A stretch of DNA of 64,000 bases from an endosymbiont of Escarpia spicata (GCA_003349915.1 QFXE01000021.1:1-64000); one strand, 5' to 3'. Positions 17,915 to 28,100 are shown, counted from the first letter of the stretch. Notes: a model not told the origin generated them from the sequence alone. Made by a program: numbers and translations.

Positions 17915-18928
17915 ATGAGTACGCAATCAGAACTCCAACAGACCATCGAGGACATGGTAGACGATCATCGCGGCATTCTTGCCGCAGATGAGAGCCACCC
18001 CACCATTGCCAAGCGCTTCAAGGCCATCAATGTTGAATCCACTGAGGAGAATCGACGTGTCTGGCGCTCCCTGCTGCTGACCACTCCCGGATTGGGCGAC
18101 TACATCTCCGGCACCATCCTGTTTGAAGAGACCCTGGGACAGAAGGGGGAGGAAGGCACTCTTCTGCCGCAAGTGGCCTGGAAGCAGAAGATCGTCCCGG
18201 GCATCAAAGTGGACAAGGATACGGCGCCTCTCTCCGGAGCCCCGGGTGACTTGATCACTCGAGGTCTGGATGGACTGGGTGAACAGTTACAGGGCTACAA
18301 AACGCAAGGCGCTCGTTTCGCCAAGTGGCGAGAGGTCTATCCCATCGCCCGCCACAACCCCACACCGCTTGGCCGGCAGGCCAATGCCGAGATGTTGGCG
18401 CGCTATGCGGCAATCTGCCAGGAACTGGGAGTGGTTCCCATCGTGGAGCCGGAGGTGCTGATGGAGTGTGAACACGACATCGGCCGCTGTGCCGAAGTCA
18501 CCGAGCAGGTGCTGCATGCTGTCTTCCACGCGCTGCACCAACATCACGTCTCTCTCGAACATATGATCCTCAAACCCAATATGGTGCTGCCGGGTAAGGC
18601 GTGTCGGCGAGCAGAACCGGACGAGGTGGCTGCTGCGACGTTGAGAGTGCTGCGCCGGACAGTGCCTGCCGCCGTCCCGAGCATTAACTTCCTGTCCGGT
18701 GGCCAGGACGATGAGGAGGCCACTGCCAATCTGAACTCCATCAACCAGCTGGGTGGGAATGCACCCTGGCAGTTGAGCATCTCCTACGGCAGAGCTCTGC
18801 AACAGCCTGCTTTGCGCACATGGATAGGCAAGACAGAAAATAGCGCAGCAGCCCAACAGGCCCTGTTGAAGCGGGCCAGACTCAACAGTCTTGCAAGAAC
18901 AGGTGAGTATGACCCTTCCATGGAGTAG
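17915..18928 (+). CDS. class I fructose-bisphosphate aldolase
   Basis: A 337-residue Schiff-base aldolase of the animal/plant type. The conserved ILAADES (Asp25), AKWR (Lys137), VEPE (Glu178) and ILKPNMVLPG (Lys220, the imine-forming lysine) are all present, as is the late SGGQDDEEA phosphate loop. It cleaves fructose 1,6-bisphosphate reversibly in glycolysis, gluconeogenesis and the Calvin cycle. GAAGGAG seven bases before the ATG suggests strong expression. Many gammaproteobacteria use only class II aldolase, so a eukaryote-type class I enzyme is notable but not unique. It stands alone between apbC and the signalling module. Confidence 0.93.
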   Translation: MSTQSELQQTIEDMVDDHRGILAADESHPTIAKRFKAINVESTEENRRVWRSLLLTTPGLGDYISGTILFEETLGQKGEEGTLLPQVAWKQKIVPGIKVDKDTAPLSGAPGDLITRGLDGLGEQLQGYKTQGARFAKWREVYPIARHNPTPLGRQANAEMLARYAAICQELGVVPIVEPEVLMECEHDIGRCAEVTEQVLHAVFHALHQHHVSLEHMILKPNMVLPGKACRRAEPDEVAAATLRVLRRTVPAAVPSINFLSGGQDDEEATANLNSINQLGGNAPWQLSISYGRALQQPALRTWIGKTENSAAAQQALLKRARLNSLARTGEYDPSME

Positions 18929-19036
18929 CGTTTGGCCCGACTGGTTACGTGCCTATTGTACCCGGCCGCCACGCCATGGCACGCAGCTACTGGGGCCTGA
19001 TAACACTATGCGGTGGACGTGCAGGTACAGAAGCGA

Positions 19037-19066
19037 TTGTTCACCCATATTCTAAAGAATCTATAA
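19037..19066 (+). promoter_or_regulatory. possible promoter for the c-di-GMP/heme kinase operon
   Basis: TTGTTC at 19037-19042 and CTATAA at 19061-19066 are spaced by 18 bases and lie 115 bases before the first gene of the module. Both boxes are partial matches. It is the best candidate in the 252-base gap but remains a visual guess. Confidence 0.25.
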
Positions 19067-19180
19067 AAGCAGCCGCCTTTTATGGTTACTACCCGTTCCT
19101 GAGTTGGAGCAGGATGCTTTTGTAGTCCGGATTGGTAACTCTCTGGGGCTTCCTGGAAAAGATACTAGGCAGCGCATGAA

Positions 19181-20647
19181 ATGATGGCGATAGATTACAT
19201 GGCGAACGCCGATAGCGGGTTTTCCTTTGCGGAAGAAACCGAGGATTCGAAACATCTGGGTCCTGATGACACTCATCCGTGGAAAATATTGGTGGTGGAT
19301 GACGAGGAGGATATCCACCAGGTCACACGTATGGTGCTTGGTGATTATCACTACCTGGGACGCCCAGCCTTCATCATTGACGCCTACTCTTCCGAGCAGG
19401 CCATTGAAGCGATGCGGGAGCACCCGGATGTCGCCTTGATTCTTCTTGATGTCATCATGGAATCGGATACTGCAGGACTGGAACTGGTAGAGGTGGTTCG
19501 AAACAAGTTGGGGAACAGCGATGTGCGAATCTTCATCAGGACTGGACAACCGGGAATGTTCAATCAGTATCAGATTGCCGCTCAGTACAATATCAATGAT
19601 TTTAAAGATAAAGCGAACCTGACGGTTGAAAAGCTGTTTGCCTCTATCACGACGCTACTGCGTGAATATTCCGGCCTGCAGGAGATGCGGCAACAGCAAA
19701 AAAATCTGCAAAATAATATCGATCAACTCAAAGCATTGGCAAGTTTATTCCAGGAGACATCGCTGGCAACACTGGTCCTTGATGATCAGTACAGAATCAA
19801 GACGGTAAATCCTGCATTTGAAAAAGTGACTGGTTTTTCTGCGGAGTATGCAATTGGCAGGCGAGCTGACTTCCTCAAGTCGAACCATAACGATGAGACC
19901 ATTCTGAATGCAGCTTGGGAGAATCTTCTCGACAGTGGTTCGTGGGAAGGTGAGTTGTGGTGCGCAACGAAATTTCTCAACGATATCAATATTCGGCTCT
20001 CCGCTTCCGTATTAAAGGTAACAAATCACCATCATCGCGAAATTGCGATGCAGTTTTCAGATATCACCGATATCAAGGAGCAAGAAAGGCAGCTTTTGGA
20101 GCGGGCAACCCGTGATCCATTGACGTCATTGCCCAACAGAAATCTTTTTCTGGACCGTCTTGAGAATGCTATATCACTCTCTGAGCGGGGTGGTCAGAGT
20201 TTTGCACTGCTTTTTATCGACCTGGATTATTTCAAGAGTGTGAATGACAAGTTGGGGCACAAGTATGGCGATCAACTGCTGATTGAAGTGGCGGATCGTA
20301 TGAATCAATGTCTTCGCCGATCAGATACTCTAGCCAGAGTGGGTGGTGACGAATTCACAGCTATTGTCACAAACACCAGTAACTGTACCCACATCGAAAT
20401 CATTGCGAAAAAAATTAATGTCGCAGTAGCCAAACCTTTTTATTTGGACGGAAAGGAGGTACGCATCGCATGTAGCATCGGGATAAGGCGATATCCGGAT
20501 GATGCCCAGGATATTGAATATCTCCTGCATACGGCAGACCTGGCTATGTATCATGCCAAACAGAAAGGAAGAAACACCTCTAGCTTTTTTCTCCCTGAGA
20601 TGGATGGAGATACCACCGAGGAATCCTGCAAGGATGCTGATTCATGA
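19181..20647 (+). CDS. response regulator diguanylate cyclase (REC-PAS-GGDEF)
   Basis: A 488-residue cytoplasmic protein. The receiver domain (about 34-165) has the acidic pair Asp40-Asp41, phosphoacceptor Asp90 in LILLDVIM, and the RTGQPG/NDFKDK segments seen in receivers attached to DUF3369 proteins. A PAS domain (about 183-300) and GGDEF domain (310-475) follow. The cyclase site is intact: FIDLDYFK, GGDEF at 388-392, with an RxxD inhibitory site (RRSD, 379-382). Phosphorylation by the kinase encoded next should raise c-di-GMP. The last codon overlaps the kinase start as ATGA. An alternative ATG lies at 19199. Catalysis is predicted, not shown. Confidence 0.92.
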   Translation: MMAIDYMANADSGFSFAEETEDSKHLGPDDTHPWKILVVDDEEDIHQVTRMVLGDYHYLGRPAFIIDAYSSEQAIEAMREHPDVALILLDVIMESDTAGLELVEVVRNKLGNSDVRIFIRTGQPGMFNQYQIAAQYNINDFKDKANLTVEKLFASITTLLREYSGLQEMRQQQKNLQNNIDQLKALASLFQETSLATLVLDDQYRIKTVNPAFEKVTGFSAEYAIGRRADFLKSNHNDETILNAAWENLLDSGSWEGELWCATKFLNDINIRLSASVLKVTNHHHREIAMQFSDITDIKEQERQLLERATRDPLTSLPNRNLFLDRLENAISLSERGGQSFALLFIDLDYFKSVNDKLGHKYGDQLLIEVADRMNQCLRRSDTLARVGGDEFTAIVTNTSNCTHIEIIAKKINVAVAKPFYLDGKEVRIACSIGIRRYPDDAQDIEYLLHTADLAMYHAKQKGRNTSSFFLPEMDGDTTEESCKDADS

Positions 20648-22524
20648 ATATTGTCGCATACAGGCGATTCTACTGGTTGTTCCCGCTACTGCTCTGGGGA
20701 AGTCTTTCCATATTGTCTGCTCTGTGGAATCTCTCCGGGCTTGATGGCATGGCCGAAAGACTCGCTTATGAGAGAGCACAAAGCATGTTCAGACTAGTGC
20801 AGATGACACGGCTCTGGAATGCAAAACACGGAGGTGTGTATGTGCCAGTCAGTGAATCAACACCTTCAAATCCCTATTTGGAAGTACCGGATCGGGACGT
20901 GGAGACGCTGGGCGGCGTCAAGCTGACCAAACTGAATCCAGCTTACATGACACGTCAGATAGCCGATGTGGCCAGAGAAAATAGCGGAATTCTTCTTCAC
21001 ATCACATCACTCAAACCAATCAATCCTAATAATGTGCCGGACATATGGGAGTCACAAGCACTTAACCTGTTTGAAAAGGATGTTCCTGAGATTCTGGAAT
21101 ATATCAGGCAAGATAGCAGCCGGGTCTACCGCTACATGGGACCACTGTATACCAAGAAGGCCTGCATGAAGTGCCACGAGAAACAGGGGTACGAGGTGGG
21201 TGATGTGCGTGGAGGTATCAGTGTGACCCTGCCTGCCGATCCCATTCTCTCGGCCCAGTCAACGGCAAGGTCTCAGGTTATTCAAATCCATCTTGCGGCA
21301 TTCATTCTATTGACCTGGACCACGCTGTTCCTGCTTTCCAAACTGCGCCAACAATGGCAGTTGGTGAATGATACCAAGGAGGTACTGGCTGGACGTGAGC
21401 ATTTCCTGAGAAGTGTCACCAATGCAGTGGGAGAAGGCGTTGTCAGCATGGATCGACAGGGTACGGTGACTTTTGCCAACCCTGAGGCGCTACGCATCCT
21501 GGGTTGGCGTGACTGGAAGGTGAATGCAGATGAGTCTGAAGAAACATCGGAAGCAGCAGGTTTTAAAACCTCGATAGAGTCCGTCACCCAGGCTGCTCTT
21601 ACTGCGGAAGCGGAGAGTGGCGGAGTCGTACGTGTGAATGAGGCTGCATTTAAACATCAGGAGGGCCATTCGATACCTGTCTCCTATGTATCTTCACCCA
21701 TTTTCGAAGGCTCGGAGTTCTCTGGAACAGTTACTCTTTTTCAGGATATTACCCTGCGCAAGGAGATGGAGAAGACACTGGTGAGATCAGAAACCATGTC
21801 AGCTCTGTGTGGCATGGTTGCAGGTATTGCCCACGAGGTTAATACACCCATCGGTGTCTCTGTTACCTCAGCATCCTATCTGGAAAACCAGACGAAAGAA
21901 CTTGTGCAGATTGTGACAGATAACAAACTTTCACGTTCAGCTCTGGATAACTATCTTGATCTCTGCAAAGAGTCGACTGCCATCATCCTCTCGAATTTGC
22001 AACGTGCAGAGCGGATGATCAAGAGCTTCAAACAGATTGCCGCCGATCAGGCCAGCGAACAGAAAAGCCGCTTTAATCTGAATACCTATATAAGCGATGT
22101 GATTCTCACGCTCAGGCCTGAACTGAAAAAAACCCAATTGAACATAGAGATTGAATGCCCTGATGATATCGAGCTGGAGAGCTATCCGGGAGCACTTTCA
22201 CAGGTTATTACCAATTTGATCATGAATTCAATGGTGCACGGTTTTTCCCAAAATAGTGCAGGTAATTTACGCTTTGAAGTGATGGATGAAGATAAGATTG
22301 TGCGGATTAACTACAAGGATGACGGAAAGGGTATAGCCCCGGAACATCTGGAGGATGTTTTTGCACCATTTTTCACGACGCGCCGGGGTAAAGGAAGTAG
22401 TGGTCTCGGACTGCATATCAGTCACAATCTGATCTACACGGTTCTCAAGGGTACGATCAGCGTCTCAAGTAAACTGAATGAGGGTGTCCAGTTTGTTCTG
22501 AATATCCCCAAATCTCCTGAGTGA
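20644..22524 (+). CDS. c-heme (DUF3365/Tll0287-like) PAS sensor histidine kinase
   Basis: A 626-residue membrane kinase. Helices at about 10-30 and 213-233 bracket a periplasmic DUF3365-like domain ending in CMKCH (174-178), a covalent heme c motif, followed by DVRGGISVTLPADPI, typical of that domain. A PAS domain (about 250-372), phosphoacceptor His397 in GIAHEVNTP, and the ATPase domain (ITNLIMNSMVHGF, DDGKGI, SSGLGLHI) complete it. It probably senses redox state or a small gas ligand through heme and phosphorylates the two flanking receivers. It overlaps the upstream gene by ATGA and the downstream gene by GTGA. The ligand is inference. Confidence 0.92.
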   Translation: MNIVAYRRFYWLFPLLLWGSLSILSALWNLSGLDGMAERLAYERAQSMFRLVQMTRLWNAKHGGVYVPVSESTPSNPYLEVPDRDVETLGGVKLTKLNPAYMTRQIADVARENSGILLHITSLKPINPNNVPDIWESQALNLFEKDVPEILEYIRQDSSRVYRYMGPLYTKKACMKCHEKQGYEVGDVRGGISVTLPADPILSAQSTARSQVIQIHLAAFILLTWTTLFLLSKLRQQWQLVNDTKEVLAGREHFLRSVTNAVGEGVVSMDRQGTVTFANPEALRILGWRDWKVNADESEETSEAAGFKTSIESVTQAALTAEAESGGVVRVNEAAFKHQEGHSIPVSYVSSPIFEGSEFSGTVTLFQDITLRKEMEKTLVRSETMSALCGMVAGIAHEVNTPIGVSVTSASYLENQTKELVQIVTDNKLSRSALDNYLDLCKESTAIILSNLQRAERMIKSFKQIAADQASEQKSRFNLNTYISDVILTLRPELKKTQLNIEIECPDDIELESYPGALSQVITNLIMNSMVHGFSQNSAGNLRFEVMDEDKIVRINYKDDGKGIAPEHLEDVFAPFFTTRRGKGSSGLGLHISHNLIYTVLKGTISVSSKLNEGVQFVLNIPKSPE

Positions 22525-24125
22525 GTAGTGAGATTAACATGCGCATAGAAACCGGCAATCAATCAGATGAACTCCTGTTTGTTGATGAAGATGTCGCCAA
22601 ACCCTCTTCCATCGATGAGACACTGGATCCCTGGAAGTTACTGATTGTTGACGATGAATCCGATATCCACCGAGTGACCTGCATGGTATTGGGGGACTTT
22701 AGTTTTATGGGGCGTAGCCTGGAGTTCCACCACGCCTATTCGGATGTTGAAGCGAGGCAGATGCTGGAGCAACATTCTGATATTTCCCTCATTCTGCTTG
22801 ACGTTGTCATGGAACAGGACGACTCGGGCCTGAAACTGGTTGAGCATATTCGCAATGTGCTGAAGAATCGTTTTGTACGCATTATTCTACGAACCGGACA
22901 GCCGGGTTTAGTCCCCCTCAAGAAGGTCATTGTGGACTATGACATCAATGACTATAAGGAGAAGTCAGAACTTACCGATCAGAAACTTTACGCCACCCTG
23001 GTCGCCTCATTGCGGGAGTACGATCATCTCGTCACGATTGAAGAGAATCGAAAAAAGATAGAACTTAACAAGATGGGACTGGAAAAGATCATCCAGGCCT
23101 CAAACTCTATCTTCGAGCTTTCATCTCTGCGTAATTTTGCACAGGGTGTTCTGTTGCAGTTTGAAAGTCTGTCTGGAGTGGATGTCCACTCCATCTATAC
23201 CAAGGTTGATGGTTTTTCAGCGATACAAGAGCGTAGTGATTTCAAAATTCTCGCGGGTACTGGCTATTATACAGATCATCTTGAAGAACCGGTGGATGAG
23301 ATTCTCAAAGAAGAAGATCTGAACCGGATCAGGGATGCGGTGAGCCAACAAACCAATCAGTACGGTTCTGATTATTTTGTCTGTCAGGTTCAAAATAACG
23401 TCGGCCAAACCCATGTACTCTATGTTCATGGTAACAATTTATCGGTAAAGGGAGTCGACCGTGAATTGATTGAGGTATTCAACACAAATATCTCTGTTGC
23501 CTTCGAAAATCTGCATCTCACTCAGGAGATTGAACACACCCAGCATGAGATTATCTATACACTTGGCGAGGTAACTGAGGCCAGATCCTACGAAACGGGT
23601 TTTCATGTAAAGCGTGTAGGTGAATTTTCACGAATCATGGCCCGACGCTACGGACTGGATATAAAGCAGGCTAACCTGTTGAAGGTGGCCGCTGCCCTGC
23701 ATGATGTGGGTAAGGTGGGTATCCCCGATGCGATATTGAATAAACCTGGCGCTCTGACAGAAACAGAGTTCGATGTAATGAAGGAACACGCCATGCTCGG
23801 CCATAAGATTCTTGGGAAATCAAAACGGGAAATGCTCAAGACTGCATCAGTCATAGCGCATCAGCATCATGAACATTTTGATGGCAGCGGCTATCCTCAG
23901 GAATTGAAAGGCGATGAGATAGATATATTTGCCCGTATCGTTGCAGTCTCAGACGTTTTCGATGCGCTGAGCAGTGATCGTATCTATCGCCCAGCCTGGA
24001 ATGATGAAAGGATTTATGGCTATTTCCGAGAGCATAGAGGCAGCAAGTTTGATCCCGATATTGTTGATACCTTTTTTGATGCGCTGCCAGAACTACTGGA
24101 GATCCGAGCGCTCTTTTCTGATTGA
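22521..24125 (+). CDS. response regulator c-di-GMP phosphodiesterase (REC-DUF3369-HD-GYP)
   Basis: A 534-residue protein starting with GTG inside the kinase stop (GTGA). The receiver (about 36-165) carries Asp44-Asp45 and phosphoacceptor Asp94 and is clearly related to the receiver of the cyclase two genes upstream (DPWKLLIVDDESDIHRVTCM here, HPWKILVVDDEEDIHQVTRM there). A DUF3369 sensor-like segment covers about 175-335. The HD-GYP domain has HDVGKVGIP (His394-Asp395) and HHEHFDGSGYP with Gly457-Tyr-Pro. It should degrade c-di-GMP to pGpG and GMP. With the cyclase and kinase it forms a compact antagonistic module. Confidence 0.93.
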   Translation: MSSEINMRIETGNQSDELLFVDEDVAKPSSIDETLDPWKLLIVDDESDIHRVTCMVLGDFSFMGRSLEFHHAYSDVEARQMLEQHSDISLILLDVVMEQDDSGLKLVEHIRNVLKNRFVRIILRTGQPGLVPLKKVIVDYDINDYKEKSELTDQKLYATLVASLREYDHLVTIEENRKKIELNKMGLEKIIQASNSIFELSSLRNFAQGVLLQFESLSGVDVHSIYTKVDGFSAIQERSDFKILAGTGYYTDHLEEPVDEILKEEDLNRIRDAVSQQTNQYGSDYFVCQVQNNVGQTHVLYVHGNNLSVKGVDRELIEVFNTNISVAFENLHLTQEIEHTQHEIIYTLGEVTEARSYETGFHVKRVGEFSRIMARRYGLDIKQANLLKVAAALHDVGKVGIPDAILNKPGALTETEFDVMKEHAMLGHKILGKSKREMLKTASVIAHQHHEHFDGSGYPQELKGDEIDIFARIVAVSDVFDALSSDRIYRPAWNDERIYGYFREHRGSKFDPDIVDTFFDALPELLEIRALFSD

Positions 24126-24384
24126 TTTGTCATTCTCGCCTGCTGATCTGAGCGTTTCCATTTTCGACGACTCTAGATCTATTCGTGTATTCCAACCCCA
24201 CCTGTCACCACAGAGCGAGAGGAACTCGAAGTAATCGACCTGAAATTAGCCCGGCTGCCACGAACATCTCTACCGGGAAACCCCCTTGCATATAATCTCA
24301 GCAGAAAAATAGCATATTTCCTCACGTACATATTGATAAGTTAAGTGCCAAGCCCCATATCCAAAGTTCACAAGCAACAAATGG

Positions 24385-24714
24385 ATGGATGAAATGCCTC
24401 AATCTATCAATGACGCTCTGAAAGATGAATCAACCTGGAAGCGCATCATCAGTATGCTGGCATTGGGTTTTGCCTATGGCGTCGCGGAAACCGTGCTGAT
24501 CGCCCTGGTAATCGCTCAGGTACTGTTCCGACTGGTCAGCGGCAAGACCAATGAGCCAATGAGGGCAATGGGAAAAAAGGTGGCCGATTATATCTACCGC
24601 ATCCTTATGTTTCTGACCTACAACAGTGATTACCGCCCCTTTCCCTTCAGCGCCTGGTCGGATGATGCAAACTCAAATGTGATCGTGCCGCCTGCTACGC
24701 ATAGCGCGGATTGA
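24385..24714 (+). CDS. DUF4389 family membrane protein
   Basis: A 109-residue protein with one or two N-terminal helices (about 19-51) and a C-terminal YRILMFLTYNSDYRPFPFSAW segment, which identifies DUF4389. Function is unknown. It ends four bases before the DUF2333 gene and is probably cotranscribed with it. An ATG at 24381 is out of frame. The pairing of DUF4389 with DUF2333 near metG looks conserved from memory but was not checked. Confidence 0.8.
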   Translation: MDEMPQSINDALKDESTWKRIISMLALGFAYGVAETVLIALVIAQVLFRLVSGKTNEPMRAMGKKVADYIYRILMFLTYNSDYRPFPFSAWSDDANSNVIVPPATHSAD

Positions 24715-24718
24715 AAGA

Positions 24719-25786
24719 GTGGACATATTCCAGCGATTCGTTCAGCAGTTGACATCTTGGTTCCGAAACCTGGTGATGTTGTATCACCCCGGAACCTTGC
24801 GGGAAAAAGGTTGGGTTTGGGCCGGTACAGTCGGCTTGATGACACTACTGGCCATCATGGCCGGCCTTAGCGTCTATTGGAGTCAGGAACCCGAGCCATT
24901 GGATATTCAGAAGGTCACCCGTGCCCAGCTGTCCCCGGAACTGGAGCCGGTCACAGGAAGCTATACAACGGCCACACTGATCGGTGTGACAGAGATCCTG
25001 CTGGATAAGCCGGGAGGCTATCTGAGTAACGATGTCATGCTCCCGTCAGTCTGGATGGACAATATGCCAAGCTGGGAATTTGGTGCACTGGTCCAGGTTC
25101 GGGATCTGGCGCGCTCCCTGCGGAACGACATGAGTCGATCCCAATCCCAATCGATTGAGAACAAGTACCTGGCTATCACCGAGCCTCAGTTCAACTTCAA
25201 CAACGACTCCTGGATTCTCCCTGCAACCGAAAATGAATACCGCAAGGGCATTCAGACCTTGCATCAGTATCTGAATGACCTTTCAAGCAAATCAAATCAA
25301 GGCACTCAATTCTACGCCAGGGCCGACAACCTGAGAGACTGGCTCTCCATCGTCGAAAAGCGGCTCGGCAGTCTTTCGCAGCGCCTCAGTGCCAGCGTGG
25401 GGCAGGAGCGGGTAAATACCGACCTCGCCGGTGAGCCTGACGCCACCCAGTCGACCAACACCCCTGACCGGCTGTCGATCAAGACCCCCTGGTTGGAGAT
25501 CGACGATGTATTCTACGAGGCCCGTGGCTCAACCTGGGCGCTGGTGCAGATTCTGCACGCCATCGAACTCGATTTTCAGGCAATCCTGAAAAAGAAGAAT
25601 GCCCTGGTCAGTCTGCGCCAGATCATCCGTGAACTGGAGGCAGCCCAGCAACCGATATTCAGCCCCATGATGTTGAATGGTCGCGGCTTTGGTTTTGTCA
25701 CCAACTATTCCCTGGTGATGAGTTCCTATATCTCACGTGCCAATGCCGCAGTGATCGACCTGCGGAACCTCCTGCAACAGGGCTGA
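24719..25786 (+). CDS. DUF2333 family protein
   Basis: A 355-residue protein starting with GTG. One membrane helix (about 38-58) follows an amphipathic N-terminus, and the rest is a soluble helical domain with GGYLSNDVMLPSVWMDNMPSWEFGALVQVRD, the conserved stretch of DUF2333. It is probably anchored in the inner membrane and faces the periplasm. No biochemical role is known. It follows the DUF4389 gene by four bases and precedes metG by 247 bases. Family call confident from the conserved block. Confidence 0.8.
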   Translation: MDIFQRFVQQLTSWFRNLVMLYHPGTLREKGWVWAGTVGLMTLLAIMAGLSVYWSQEPEPLDIQKVTRAQLSPELEPVTGSYTTATLIGVTEILLDKPGGYLSNDVMLPSVWMDNMPSWEFGALVQVRDLARSLRNDMSRSQSQSIENKYLAITEPQFNFNNDSWILPATENEYRKGIQTLHQYLNDLSSKSNQGTQFYARADNLRDWLSIVEKRLGSLSQRLSASVGQERVNTDLAGEPDATQSTNTPDRLSIKTPWLEIDDVFYEARGSTWALVQILHAIELDFQAILKKKNALVSLRQIIRELEAAQQPIFSPMMLNGRGFGFVTNYSLVMSSYISRANAAVIDLRNLLQQG

Positions 25787-26033
25787 AGCATGAATCCGGA
25801 TCACTGCTATCTGGTTACCTCTGCCATCTCCTGACCTGCACAAGTACTGACAGCCCTGTAACTCTGGCTAATCTGCTGCCGCAACTACGGATGGACAACC
25901 GGTGATAAAGTCGCCCGACCGCTGGAGAGAACATCCCGCATGCTCCTTTCTCCAACCCAAATATGCGACAATGTTGCGCTTTCACCCTGCGCCGGGGTGA
26001 ACTTGAAACCCGAGCCACCGGAACAGCTATACG

Positions 26034-28085
26034 ATGAACGACACACCGCGCAAAATCCTCGTCACCAGCGCCCTGCCCTATGCCAACGGACCGATCCATA
26101 TCGGTCACTTGGTGGAGTACATTCAGACCGACATCTGGGTACGATTCCAGAAGATGCGTGGAAACCAGTGCATCTACTGCTGCGCCGACGATGCCCACGG
26201 CACGCCAATCATGCTGCGTGCCCGGCTGGAAGGGATCGAGCCGGAACAACTCATCGCCAGGGTTGCCGAAGAACACCAGGCTGATTTCAGCGCCTTTCGC
26301 GTCGGGTTCGACAACTACCACTCGACCCACTCGGAAGAGAACAAAGTCTGCGCCACCACCATCTACGAACACAACCGGGATAGTGGACACATCGCGCGAC
26401 GGGAGATCACCCAAGCCTACGACCCGGTGGAGAAGATGTTCCTGCCGGACCGTTTCATCAAAGGCACCTGTCCCAAGTGTGGGGCGGAGGATCAGTATGG
26501 CGACAACTGCGAGGTCTGTGGCGCCAGCTACTCACCCGCCGAACTGATAAACCCTGTCTCCGCCGTCTCCGGCGCCAAACCCGAAGAACGCAAATCGGAT
26601 CACTACTTCTTCAAACTGGCCGATTTCGAGGAGATACTGCAGAGCTGGACCAAGGGCGGCCACCTGCAGGCAGAGGTCTCCAACAAACTCGATGAGTGGT
26701 TTGAGACCGGTCTGCAGGAGTGGGATATCTCCCGTGACGCGCCCTATTTCGGCTTCGAGATTCCCGATCATCCCGGTAAATATTTCTACGTATGGCTCGA
26801 TGCCCCCATCGGTTACATGGCGAGTTTCCGCAATCTCTGCGACAAGACCGAGGATCTGGACTTCGACGCCTTCTGGAAGCCGGATGCCGACACCGAGCTC
26901 TACCACTTCATCGGCAAGGACATCATCTATTTTCACGCGCTGTTCTGGCCGGCTATGCTGCACGGCGCCGGTTTCCGCACACCCAGCGCAATCTTTGCCC
27001 ACGGTTTTCTCACCGTGGACGGCAAGAAGATGTCAAAGTCCCGCGGCACTTTCATCAAGGCCAGCACCTATCTGGATCATCTGAATCCGGAGTATCTGCG
27101 CTACTACTTTGCCGCCAAACTCAGCTCAGGCGTCGACGACATCGACCTCAACCTGAAGGACTTCGCCCAGCGGGTAAACTCTGACCTGGTGGGCAAGGTG
27201 GTCAACATCGCCAGCCGCTGTGCCGGTTTCATCAAGAAGCGTTTCGACGGCAGGCTTGCCGACAGCCTCTCCGAACAGGCCCTGTTCGACGAATTCATCA
27301 CTACAGGTCACGCTATCGCAGAACACTACGAGAAGCGGGAATTCGGCCATGCCGTGCGCGCCATCATGGGACTTGCCGACAAGGCCAACCAGTACATCGA
27401 CGAAAAACAGCCTTGGGTGATCGCCAAGGAGGAAGGCAAGGACCAGGAGCTGCACGACATCTGTTCCATGGGCATCAACCTGTTCCGTGTGCTGATCGGT
27501 TATCTGTCTCCCATTCTGCCGGGCACGGCAGAGAAGTCAGAGGCTTTCCTGCAGGTGGAACCACTAACCTGGGCCAGACTCGCCACACCACTTACCGGAC
27601 ATCAGATCACAAAGTTCAAACCGCTGATGACCCGGGTCGATGAAAAACAGATCGATGCCATGCTGGAACACTCCAAGGAAGACTTGAAGGAAGAGGGTGC
27701 AAAACAAACACCCGAACCAGCACAGGCCGCTGGTCCACTGGCCGAGAACCCGATCGCCGACACCATCGAATTCGACGACTTCGCCAAGCTCGACCTGCGT
27801 ATCGCAAAGATCGTCGAGGCCAATCCTGTGGAGGGCGCTGACAAGCTGCTGCAACTGACACTGGATATCGGCGGCGAAACCCGCAACGTCTTCGCCGGTA
27901 TCAAGTCGGCCTATCGTCCCGAAGACCTGCAGGGCAGACTGACGGTGATGGTGGCCAATCTGGCACCGCGCAAGATGCGCTTCGGTCTCTCCGAGGGCAT
28001 GGTGTTGGCAGCCGGTCCCGGCGGCAAGGACCTCTTTATTCTCAATCCGGATGAAGGCGCGCAGCCTGGGATGAAAGTAAAATAG
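26034..28085 (+). CDS. metG: methionyl-tRNA synthetase
   Basis: A 683-residue class I synthetase. HIGH at 22-25 and KMSKS at 332-336 bind ATP. A Cys-x2-Cys/Cys-x2-Cys zinc knuckle (Cys146, 149, 159, 162) lies in the connective peptide, as in the E. coli long form. An anticodon-binding helical domain follows. A C-terminal EMAP/Trbp111-type OB fold (about 580-683, [16 protein letters not shown] and [12 protein letters not shown]) gives dimerisation and tRNA binding. It charges initiator and elongator tRNA-Met. A linker of about 30 Lys/Glu/Pro-rich residues joins the OB fold. Complete and unambiguous. Confidence 0.98.
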   Translation: MNDTPRKILVTSALPYANGPIHIGHLVEYIQTDIWVRFQKMRGNQCIYCCADDAHGTPIMLRARLEGIEPEQLIARVAEEHQADFSAFRVGFDNYHSTHSEENKVCATTIYEHNRDSGHIARREITQAYDPVEKMFLPDRFIKGTCPKCGAEDQYGDNCEVCGASYSPAELINPVSAVSGAKPEERKSDHYFFKLADFEEILQSWTKGGHLQAEVSNKLDEWFETGLQEWDISRDAPYFGFEIPDHPGKYFYVWLDAPIGYMASFRNLCDKTEDLDFDAFWKPDADTELYHFIGKDIIYFHALFWPAMLHGAGFRTPSAIFAHGFLTVDGKKMSKSRGTFIKASTYLDHLNPEYLRYYFAAKLSSGVDDIDLNLKDFAQRVNSDLVGKVVNIASRCAGFIKKRFDGRLADSLSEQALFDEFITTGHAIAEHYEKREFGHAVRAIMGLADKANQYIDEKQPWVIAKEEGKDQELHDICSMGINLFRVLIGYLSPILPGTAEKSEAFLQVEPLTWARLATPLTGHQITKFKPLMTRVDEKQIDAMLEHSKEDLKEEGAKQTPEPAQAAGPLAENPIADTIEFDDFAKLDLRIAKIVEANPVEGADKLLQLTLDIGGETRNVFAGIKSAYRPEDLQGRLTVMVANLAPRKMRFGLSEGMVLAAGPGGKDLFILNPDEGAQPGMKVK

Positions 28086-28100
28086 CCCATGACAGTCGAT

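Noticed and set aside
18929-19180. Small gene between the aldolase and the cyclase
   Set aside because: All short frames lack start signals and coding character; only a weak promoter candidate is seen.
25787-26033. Riboswitch or T-box upstream of metG
   Set aside because: No conserved T-box, SAM-riboswitch core or terminator hairpin with a T run could be recognised by eye.
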